Below the pieces are notes generated by a model that was not told the DNA's origin, did no database searches, and was given only the letters and a program-made list of their open reading frames with translations. This document shows, one piece after another, positions 55,576 to 64,000 of a stretch of 64,000 bases of DNA (positions are counted from its first letter, which is position 1; every line of letters starts with the position of its first letter). The position numbers and the translations under genes are program-made. The DNA is from Dama dama. Its lineage: Eukaryota; Chordata; Mammalia; Artiodactyla; Cervidae. Where the stretch lies: the NCBI RefSeq assembly GCF_033118175.1, contig NC_083711.1, forward strand, positions 41,054,001 to 41,118,000, given 5' to 3'.

Positions 55576-57717
55576 ACTAAATTTTGGATGCATTTATAAA
55601 TAGTTTACATATTTTAGTTGATTTTATTTTGTTTAAAATGAAGCCTTGCTGGGAGATATATTACATTTACACACAAATATAGATTTTACTAATTTCCAGG
55701 TTCTTAACATTAACTTAAAATTTTGAATTAATACTTAGCATGGATACAAAAAAAAATACAGGTATTGTAGAAAGATGCTGCTTCTATGGGTAATCTACTT
55801 AAAAACATGAAAATAAATATTGCTGAGTCTGAAAGTCAGAATTATACAGCAATAATGTTGAAATTGTCATCACAAATTAGTTTTATGAAATGAATCACTT
55901 ATTCTTTGAAAAAAGAGAGTGCCTCTTAGAGATTTTATAATAATTAACCAGTAAATACAGAATAAATGTTGAAATAAACTAGTTATATAACTGGTAAGAA
56001 TTTTTTTCTTACCTAGCACAGAGAAACAGCTCTCCTAGATATTGATATATAAGGAGGAGGATGACAAAATGAAAATATGGGCAGAAAATAGATTTGGGAT
56101 GCATCAGTCATTTGCCCTTTCTTAAAATACAGACATAACGAAAGTGTCAAGAGTGGGACTGACAGTGATGGTATAGCATCTGACAGCTCAAACACAGCTT
56201 GCCCGTCAGTCTGATGCCGCTGAGCCCAAGATGGCAGGATTCCACCATATAAATATGTCTGTTATCTTGAGGTTAGGAGAACTGGTTTTTCCCTTCATAT
56301 GAAGGAGCTTGTAATTATAATAAAATATTGGTTGCCTCTTAGTCTACAACTTCAGGGCCAATACCCAAACCTTCATTTCCCCAATTGTAGAGATTATGTT
56401 TGCAATATTCTCTCCCTTTGAGTGTACTCAATCAGAATCTGAAACACAATGGATAAGGGAGACTATATTTCAGAAGCATTTTTGAGATCTGTCATATTTC
56501 CCCTCATTTGCATGGCTGTGTGCTACAAAATTCCATCTTGGATTCTAATTTTCTGGCTCACTCAGATGATTTGCTCTGGGGATGTCAGCACTCAGGACGC
56601 TGATGCCAAGTGTTGTTTATGCCGTCCTGTCCTCTAGGGACTCATAAATCCATCCTGCATCCACAAGCTGTCAGAGGAGAAGAAAAGCACTGGTCACTAA
56701 TCTTGTCATGATCAACTTCCTTCTCAGCACCCTCGTTTACAGCTTGGCCTGGATCGAAATGAGCTGGTAGTACAAATGTGTATCTTAGTTATCCTTCCTG
56801 CCTTTGCCATCAGAAGATCTTTACTCCTGACATTCTTTAAACCATGTTAGACAGGTGTTACAGGAAGTTGAAAATACATCTCTACTAAAGAGCCCTGCGT
56901 GCATGTGTTGAGTTTAGGCTAGTGAACAATTTATTAAATTTTCCTGGGAGTAAGCAGTCCCTCCAGTTGGCTTTTATTTCTCTGAATTTTTCCACTTTAC
57001 TTATGAGACTGAATATAAAGGGAAAAGTCCCTGCACAGGAATAGCAACGAGACTGAAAATTCTCTAATCAAATGGCCACATTACGTCTGCCACTGACCCC
57101 TTGAAGGCCCATGATGGTTCATTTCTTTCAGCAAAGAATACCACCAGTGCTGATGTCATGTTCAATAATCTTGAGTTGCAGCTTTGGCGAAAAAAAGTAT
57201 GTGTTTCCCAAACAGTGGATGTTAAACATCAAGACTTTAAGTTATTTTTGATCTTTTCATTCTCAGAATGAATAGGCAGAGACATTCACTTTCTCTTTCT
57301 TAACACTTTTTATTAATATACTTGGCTGCTTTTTTTACCCTCAGATAAAATGATTTGTTCTGAATGCTATGGAAATGAGTTCTTTGTTTACTCAGAGCCA
57401 GACTGCATAAACAAACATTTTTCTTAGGAGAAATCTCTACTCTTATCACTAATACAAGAAATAAGTTCTTAAAAAGGAAATATTTTATAGTCATCACTTC
57501 AACCCAGTTTAGAACCAGTAGCCAATTTTGCTACCTGCACAATTTCTTGGAACTTGGAAATTCATTGTTGTCAGACTTGCTCTACTCGACTTAATTTTGT
57601 CCTGATATAAAAAAATATATATATTTTTGTTTTATGACAAATACCCTACATTTTGAGTTTTTAAACTTCTGGTTGATGTATAATCACCATAGGAAAAGGG
57701 GCTTAAGAAAATTGACT
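55576..57717. other. Single-copy DNA
   Basis: No young repeat and no recognisable coding content. The 62-codon frame at 56449-56637 is hydrophobic at its start but matches nothing I know. Confidence 0.4.
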
Positions 57718-57828
57718 TCATATGACTTTGACATCAAACTGACCTGAGTTCCAGTCCTACTTCTAACACTTCATAGCTGTATGCTTTGAGGCAAGACATT
57801 TAAATTCTGTATCCTTTAATTCATTCTC
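57718..57828 (+). repeat. MIR SINE
   Basis: 'gactttgacatcaaactgac', 'ctgagttccagtcctact', 'acacttcatagctgtatg' and 'gaggcaagacatttaaatt' follow MIR from its head into the core. A short (CA)7 and A run follow. Confidence 0.68.
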
Positions 57829-57849
57829 ACACACACACACAAAAAAACC

Positions 57850-60419
57850 CACAAAGTAATAAGAGCAATCTGATGTTAGTAAGAAACAAAGGCATTATTT
57901 TTAAAATATCTAGAATAGTACCTTATGTATGAATAAGGTTCAAATGTATTAACTCTGCATCTTTTTTATGCCAATTATCCAGCACCTACACATTTAGGGT
58001 AGCCCTGCTCATTAGAAAAAGAAAGTTATAGAGGTAAAATAAACATCTAGAGCATTCTTTAATTAAAGATAAAAAATATATCATTTTGTGGAGAAGAGTA
58101 AAGCTATTTAAGTTATATGTACCTATTAATTACTACATTTCTTTTTTCAGAGATTTTAATAGGTCTCCTTTGCATTGGCTGACAGTGCTTCCTCCTTTGT
58201 CTCTTTTAACTGTGGTACATTTGAGATCCTACCTGTAGCTTCAATCAGAAATGAGTCCAGAGTTGTTTTCCATATTTTCTATGCCCTAGACTGGCTCAGC
58301 AGTATTTTCTTCTTATTCCTTTAAATTGACATTATTACTCAGTAAGATCTGTGATTAATTTTTAAACATATCATCCAGTCAATGACATACCTTAGAAATA
58401 ATTTCCTTTCCATGAACTATGAAGAATGGTTTTAGTTGTATCTTTCTTAAAGTTCCTTGTATTCCTTCAGATGACTTACTTTTAGGGATAGTTTGTCAGT
58501 TTCTATTCTGGTCTGCCAACAAAATAGCAGATCCTTTGTAGATACAAAATTCTAAATTGGTTTGCATGTATATATCCTTTCCTACCTTTCATCCCTAGTT
58601 GAAGGTACTCCAACAGGAGAGATCAAAGAGAGGATCAAGAGTAATAAATGTTTCTAATTCTTGCTGAATTCATACTCTTCACAAAGAGGTTTTGCTTCAG
58701 CTTCTTACTTAGCTTGACTATAGGCTTGAAAGGATCACTTAGAGACAATAAGTCTTCAGGGAATATTCTGAAAGCAATGTAAAAATTTAGACCTCATGGA
58801 AGTGCAAATTAGAATTCTATTGCAGTGGTTTCTAGTTGGCCTCCACCTGAAGTTTTGGAGTCCCTCTTTCCCCTAAGTTCTCTTCCTGATGGGAAGCCAG
58901 CCTAAACTTGCACGATAGTTTCTCTGAACTTGTACCAAAAAAATGGTCTGAATATAGATATTTCTGGAAAGAGAGCTTCCAGGGCTTTTGTCACAAATGA
59001 ATTTAAAGAAGACTAAAGATTTCCTCCCAGCAGTAAGTAACCCTATCAATTCCCAAGTACTAGTATTTGTGTCTATGAATTCCTGGATGTGCCGTTTTGA
59101 GTAAAAAAAAAAAAAGATGTAACCCATACTGTAGCCCTCTGAAGAAAGTACTAAATGTCTGGCATATTCTTCCTGTGTTCCTCATTGGTACTTTCTTATT
59201 GACCTTTCGTTTCCCCTCTGATTTAGAATCAGTTAATCTGTTACTCCTGGGAGGTATGAATTTCCATATTCTGGTTGATTTATATGGATTTCCTGTAAAC
59301 TGAAGACTGCAGGATGAAATCAATCATCATGACGCCCAGAGCAGTGGCCAGCAATAGGACATGAGAAACACCTGATGTCTTCCATTCTTATTAGGGCTGA
59401 AACGAGAGACACTATTTTCATGATGCTTCCTGGGCTGGGGAGACTATTTGGAGAACCTGACACGGTTAAGAGATGAATAGAGACATCCCATTTTATACCG
59501 TTAGCTTGTGTTTTATGTTGGTGATAAAAGAGGAACTAAAGGTTTTATCTGACCTTTTTAGGAGCTGTTGAGTTTACACAACTTCTGTGGTTAGGGACAT
59601 GATAATATTCCAGAATCTAAGAAACTGATGCTTTAACTCAGTTTAAGATAACACATCCACAAAAATGTAATAGTTCTGAGTTACATTCACTTATTTGAAA
59701 GAGTGTTGTTAGGATGTTTGCTTTCATTTGTTTTATTATGCGATTAACAAATTGTTTTCAAAAATAATACAAATACCCATTAAGACAAGACTCCTTCTAG
59801 TAAAGGACAAAATTGCACTCTGACAGCACACCTCATGTTAAAGTTTCATGATCAGCTTGCTACATAACAAAGAATGAATCCTGGGAAAGTCACGGCTGGA
59901 GGTTTTCCTTTGTAGTTGAACTTTATTTCAGTTCTTTTAATGTCCACATTTCCATTTGTCATGAAAATTTAAAATTAAGCCTCTCCAATGTGCATACTTT
60001 AATTTAATACAAGGAATGTAATTTATTATTTAGCACAGATTTACTGTTGTAAAAAGCTCCCACTGATGTCATGGTGAATTCTGTGCATGAAATGAGTGCA
60101 AACAAATGATTCATTTTTCATGCATATTAACAATCAATGTTACATTCTCCTCAAACAGCAGTGTAATATTCTTTACCAAAATGCTCAAATGTTCTTAGTT
60201 TATACTTCTTTCACTAAAGCTATCAGGTAGAAAAAACGTTGTATAAGAATGGATGATATTGCCACCAAAAAAGTGATACAAGATAGAAAGTTTCCAAGTT
60301 AATTTGATTGCAAAGGATCGATCAGCTCCAATGACCAAATAGTGATAAGATAACTGTGTAGGTAGGGTTACCTTATAACCTATGATGTAGTTCAGTAGGT
60401 GAGTTGCTGTCCTGTCTCT
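57850..60419. other. Single-copy DNA
   Basis: About 2.6 kb free of young repeats, with an A13 run at 59103-59115 and a candidate conserved stretch near 60 kb. No coding frame recognised. Confidence 0.42.
59800..60180. other. Candidate conserved non-coding stretch
   Basis: Repeat-free, with many octamer-like and homeodomain-like cores ('ttcatgcatattaac' near 60117, 'aatgtaatttattatttag' near 60015, 'aaatgattcatttttcatgc'). Texture suggests an enhancer-type conserved element. This is an inference only. Confidence 0.27.
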
Positions 60420-60426
60420 GTTGTTG

Positions 60427-60445
60427 CTGCTGCTAAGTCGCTTCA
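60427..60445 (-). repeat. 19-bp relic of a Bov-tA/BovB tail between two ttgttg
   Basis: ctgctgctaagtcgcttca is the start of minus-strand Bov-tA copies (compare 44494-44515). ttgttg flanks it at 60421-60426 and 60446-60451. Confidence 0.55.
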
Positions 60446-60529
60446 TTGTTGGGATATTATGAAAGAACTCTTGTTTCCACGTATAACTGCCTTATAGAAA
60501 TAAAGACCTTTCTTTATGAGTCAATTCCT

Positions 60530-60740
60530 GTTTTATTCAACAAATATTCAATGAACAGCTATTATGTACTGGAACTATGCTAGGTATTTGAGGTACAGCA
60601 ATAAACATGATTGACAATGTCATTAATATGTCATGGAGCTTATAGTCTAGTGAGAAATTCTGGCAGTAAGTCAGGGAAAAAGTGAAACATTATAGATTAA
60701 TGGATAGATCAGACTGTCGTAGAAGGAGGTAAAATTTAAT
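60530..60740 (-). repeat. L2 LINE 3' end
   Basis: 'caacaaatattcaatgaac', 'gctattatgtactggaac', 'tatgctaggtatttgagg', 'gtcatggagcttatagtc' and 'tagtgagaaattc' follow the reverse complement of the L2 3' end. Confidence 0.62.
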
Positions 60741-60889
60741 ATTTAACTCTCCACTAAAAGTTAACTCCAGCCCAAATAGTTAGCTAAGAATCCAAGTAGG
60801 ACTTTTAGTCGGCTTTTTTCTTTTTCATTTTCTGTCTATTGTCATCCATAGCATTTCTGTTCAACTCTGGCTCCTCTATTTGAAATTCA

Positions 60890-61080
60890 ATTATGGTGGC
60901 TCAGACGGTAAAGCATCTGTCTGCAATGCTGGAGACCCGGGTTCCATCCCTGGGTCGGGAAGATCCCCTGGAGAAGGAAATGGCAACCCACTCCACTACT
61001 CTTGCCTGGAAAATCCCATGGACAGAGGAGCCTGGTAGGCTACAGTCCATGGGGTCACAAAGAGTCAGACATGACTGAGC
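60890..61080 (+). mobile_element. Bov-tA SINE
   Basis: Plus-strand SINE: 'atggtggctcagacggtaa', 'gacccgggttccatccctgg', 'gcaacccactccactactc', 'ggtaggctacagtccatgg' and 'agtcagacatgactgagcg'. Confidence 0.94.
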
Positions 61081-61125
61081 GACTTTACTTAACTTTACTA
61101 TGACGTTTTTGATGAAAGCAATTAA

Positions 61126-61497
61126 GGAGAAAAATAAATATCATATATTAACACATATATATGAAATCTATAAACATGGTATTGATGAGCCTATTTGCAG
61201 GGCAGCAATGGAGACACATACATAGAGAACAGACTTGTGGACACAGGAAAGGAGAGGGTGGAACAAATTGAAAGAAGAGCATGGAAACACATAAATGTCC
61301 ATCTGTAAAATTGTCAGTGGAAATTTGATGTATGATGCAGGGAACTCAGGTGCTCTGTGACAGCCTAGAGGGGTGGGATGGGGTGGGAGATGGGATAGAA
61401 GTTCAAGAGAGAGGGGACATATGTATACCTATGGCTGATTCATGTTGATGTATGGCAGAAACCAACACAGTATTATAAAGCAATTGTCCCCTAATTG
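61126..61497 (+). mobile_element. Ruminant L1 3' UTR, split by BovB
   Basis: 'atcatatattaacacatat', 'gatgagcctatttgcaggg', 'gcaatggagacacatacat', 'agcctagaggggtgggatgg', 'gtatacctatggctgattc' and 'gcaattgtcccctaatt'. Its end continues at about 63178-63200 ('caatcctccaattaaaaat') on the far side of the BovB. Confidence 0.9.
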
Positions 61498-61874
61498 TTG
61501 CTGTTTTTTTGTCACTAACTCATGTCCCAATCTTTGCGACCCCATAGAACACAACACACCAGGCTTTCCTGTGCTTTACTATCTCAGAGCGTGTGCTTAA
61601 ACTCAAGTCCATTGAGTCAGCGATGCTATCCAACATCTCATGTCGTCCTCTTCTCCCCCGGGCCTCAATCTTTCCCAGCATCAGAGTCTTTTCCAATAAG
61701 TCTGCTCTTCCCTTCAGGTGGCCAAAGTGTTGGAGCTTCAGCTTCAGCTTCAGCATCAGTCCTTCCAATGAATGTTTAGGGCTGACTTCCTTTAGGATTG
61801 ACTGGTTTGATCTCCTGCTGTCCAAGGGACTCTAAGAGTCTTCCTCAGCACCAAAATTCAAAAGCATCAATTCT

Positions 61875-62252
61875 TCAGCACTCAGCCTTCTTTATGGTCC
61901 AACTCTCACATCTGTACATGACTACTGGAAAAACCATAGCTTTGACTATATGGACATTTGTCAGCAAGGTCATGTCTCTGCTTTTTAACAGGCTGTCTAG
62001 GTTTGTTACAGCTTTCCTTTCAAGGGGCAAACTTTCTTTACTTTCTTGGCTGCAATCACTGTCCCCAGTCATTTTGGAGCCCACGAAAATGAATTCTGTC
62101 ACTGCTTCAACTTTTTCCCTTGCTATATGCCATGAACTGATAGGATGAGTTGCCATGATCTTAGGTTTTTGAATGTTGAGTTTTAAGCCAGCTTTTTCAC
62201 TCTCTTTCACCCTCATCCAGTGACTCTTTAGTTCCTCTTCAATATCTGCCAT
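61875..62252 (-). pseudogene. BovB post-RT fragment
   Basis: A 125-codon piece: KAGLKLNIQKPKIMA, TEFIFVGSKMTGDSDC, KAVTNLDSLLKSRDMTLL and VVMYRCESWTIKKAEC, the conserved region after YADD. The YADD codons themselves lie just upstream near 62265-62275 in a broken frame. Confidence 0.77.
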
Positions 62253-62479
62253 TAGGATGGTATCATCTGCATATCTGAGGTTGTTGATATTTCTCCTGAC
62301 AATTCGGGTTCCAGCTTATCATTTATCCAGGCCCGTATTTTGCATGATGTACTCTGCACATAAGATAAACTAGCAGAGTGACAATATACAATCTTGACAT
62401 ACTCCTTTCAGGATTTTGAACCAGTCCATTCTTCCATGTCTGGTTCTAACTGTTGCTTCTTGACCTGCACACGGGTTTC

Positions 62480-63033
62480 TCAGAAGACAGGCAAGGTAGT
62501 CTCAAATTCCCATCTCTTTAAGAATTTTCCATAGTTTGTTGTGATCCAAACAATCAAAGGCTTTAGTGTAGTGAAAGAAGCAGAAATAGATTTTTTTGAA
62601 ATTCCCTTACTTTCTCTATTATCCAAAAAAAATGCTGACAATTTGATCTCTGTTTCCTCTGCCTTTTCTAAATCCAGCTTGTACATCTGGAAGTTTTCTG
62701 TTCACATACTGATAAAGCTTAGCTCAAAGGATTTTGAGCATTACCTTGCTAGTGTGTGAAAAGAACACAACTGTATAATAGTTTGATCATTCTTTGGCAT
62801 TGTCCTTCTTTGAAATTGGAATGAAATCTGACATTTTTCCAGTCTTGCGGCCACTGCTGAGTTTTCCAAATTTGCTGACATATTGAGTGCAACACTTTAA
62901 CAGCAGCATCTTTTAGGATTTGAAATAGCTCAGCTGAAATTCCATCACCTCCATTAGCTTTGTTTGTAGTAATGTTTCCTAAAGCCCACTTGACTTCACA
63001 CTCCAGAATATCTGGCTCTAGGTGAGTGACCAC
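62480..63033 (-). pseudogene. BovB pre-RT and RT N-terminal remnant
   Basis: Frame 62749-63033 holds LEPDILECEVKWALGNITTNKANGGDGISAELFQ and ICQQIWKTQQWPQDWK, the conserved N-terminal part of the RT. Frame 62480-62686 continues with DLEKAEETEI and broken motif A text. The two are separated by a frameshift and stop. Confidence 0.74.
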
Positions 63034-63199
63034 ACCATCATAGTTATCTGGGTCATCAAGACCTTTTCTATATAGTTCTTCTGTATATTCTTAATCTCTT
63101 CTATTTTTGTTGCTTCTTTGCCATTTCTGTACTTTATCATGACCATCTTTGCATAAAATGTTCTCTTTATATCACCAATCCTCCAATTAAAAATTTTAA

Positions 63200-63513
63200 A
63201 AATACTGATTTTCTTTGATTTCAGTACTGTTTGATAAGTGAGACAGTCTGACGGAAGGATAAACTAGATTATGAGTACATTCACTTCTCTAATTTGCAAT
63301 TTTTGTTGATAGGAGCAAAAATTTCCATGTATGCAATATAAAAACTATAAATTCAAATGTACCTCATTATCTAAACCAGAAAAAATGCAATAGAAAAAAA
63401 TTAAGTGTTAAGTTTTCATTGTGAGAAAATGAAAAGTAAAAATAGTATAGTGCTTTAAAGCAGTGCAGATTAGCAATTATTTTAGAACAACTTTGTAAAA
63501 ACCTGCCCAAATA
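63200..63513. other. Single-copy AT-rich DNA
   Basis: Nothing recognised. Confidence 0.4.
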
Positions 63514-63733
63514 TAGGCTTCCCAGGTGACTTAGTGGTAAAGAATTTGCCTGCCAAGCCGGAGACTGATCCTTGGGTTTGATCCCTGGGTCGGAAGGATC
63601 CCCTGGAGAAGGAAATGGCAACTCACTCCACTATTCTTTCCTGAGAAAATCCATGAACAGAGGAGCCTGGTGGGCTACAGTCCATGAAGTGCAGAGAGTT
63701 GAACATGACTGGGTGACTTAGCAGCAGCAGCCT
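63514..63733 (+). mobile_element. Bov-tA SINE
   Basis: Plus-strand SINE: 'aggcttcccaggtgacttag', 'gggtttgatccctgggtcgg', 'gcaactcactccactattc' and 'ggtgggctacagtccatg', ending with an agcagcagcag tail. Confidence 0.94.
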
Positions 63734-63894
63734 AACATAAAATGATATTTCCACTCAGTGGTACAAATATACATCTTCCCAGCTGCTGCAAGTTGGATTC
63801 TCTTGAAAAAATTGTCTGAGATAAAAATTAGACACTGTGATGATATAGATGGCTATGGTGGGGTGTGGAAGGGAGGTCCAAGAAGGAGGGGATA

Positions 63895-63902
63895 TTTGTA
63901 TA

Positions 63903-63934
<32 letters not shown>

Positions 63935-63970
63935 CATATATATGTATGTGTATATACACATATATATGTA
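63895..63970. repeat. (TG)n(TA)n microsatellite
   Basis: (TG)n at about 63903-63924, then TA-rich text with tacatatatatg and tgtatatacac steps. Confidence 0.93.
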
Positions 63971-64000
63971 ATAGGATCCGTTGTACAGAAGAAATTAATA

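Larger units (their letters stand above)
61498..63177 (-). mobile_element. BovB LINE, minus strand, inserted in an L1 tail
   Basis: The tail lies at the left (modified: 'gtcactaactcatgtccc'), followed by the C-terminal region, RT and pre-RT linker ('tgcataaaatgttctc' at the right end). Minus-strand remnants are at 61520-61825, 61875-62252, 62480-62686 and 62749-63033. The host L1 text resumes immediately after it. Confidence 0.94.

Noticed and set aside
56449..56637. 62-codon frame with a hydrophobic start as a small membrane protein
   Set aside because: Length is within chance for this much DNA. There is no promoter, splice or polyadenylation context and no family resemblance.
59103..59115. 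A13 run as a retrocopy tail
   Set aside because: No polyadenylation signal close upstream and no flanking duplication found.
1..64000. CRISPR array, operon, prophage or other prokaryotic-type system
   Set aside because: No spaced direct repeats, no dense coding and no ribosome-binding pattern. The repeat content is ruminant nuclear DNA.

Overview
The window is nuclear DNA of a ruminant, almost certainly a bovid or close pecoran relative such as cattle, sheep or goat. It is full of repeats confined to or typical of that group: nine BovB (RTE-clade) LINE copies, about fourteen Bov-tA tRNA-derived SINEs that share the BovB tail, and four 3' ends of ruminant L1. Beneath these lies an older layer common to all mammals: an ancient L1, ERVL-MaLR solitary LTRs, MIR, L2, MER5A-like and Tigger pieces. 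I see no intact gene, no recognisable host exon, and no rRNA, tRNA or CRISPR. Every long open frame I could assign is a decayed transposon reading frame. The window is best read as intergenic or deep-intronic, AT-rich DNA.

Layout. 1-6.1 kb: three BovB copies in +/-/+ orientation, an MLT1-type LTR, L2 debris and a short L1 tail. 6.8-12.9 kb: a minus-strand ancient L1 (3' end to the left) broken by a MaLR LTR, a BovB, a Bov-tA, a Tigger1 end and a 2.2 kb BovB with an inverted 5' part. 12.9-24 kb: mostly single-copy, AT-rich DNA with candidate conserved non-coding stretches near 15.3 and 22.0 kb, one short BovB and a (CA)n. 24.6-30.6 kb: SINE-rich, including two Bov-tA flanked by three copies of the same 8-mer, and a BovB inside a MIR. 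30.6-41.4 kb: single-copy DNA with an L1 3' end bounded by a perfect 20-bp duplication, another L1, MIRs and two LTR-like pieces. 41.4-47.3 kb: L2 fragments out of order around a MaLR LTR, three Bov-tA, and a small 5'-truncated retrocopy of an unidentified polyadenylated RNA. 47.3-50.0 kb: the longest BovB, with endonuclease and reverse transcriptase remnants. 50-60.4 kb: mostly single-copy, with MIRs, a (CA)(CG)(CA) tract, a C16 run grown inside a MIR and a (GT)21 at a SINE tail. 60.4-64 kb: L2, Bov-tA, an L1 tail split by a BovB, another Bov-tA and a (TG)n(TA)n tract.

How it fits together. No host genes here work together. The story is one of retrotransposition: BovB and L1 enzymes made copies of themselves, of Bov-tA SINEs and apparently of one host-type transcript, and these nested inside older repeats. 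Several target-site duplications can be read directly and fix insertion boundaries and relative ages.

Limits. Repeat family names come from recalled consensus sequences, not a database search. BovB, Bov-tA and ruminant L1 calls are secure. MaLR, Tigger and MIR calls are fair. L2, MER5 and conserved-element calls are tentative.
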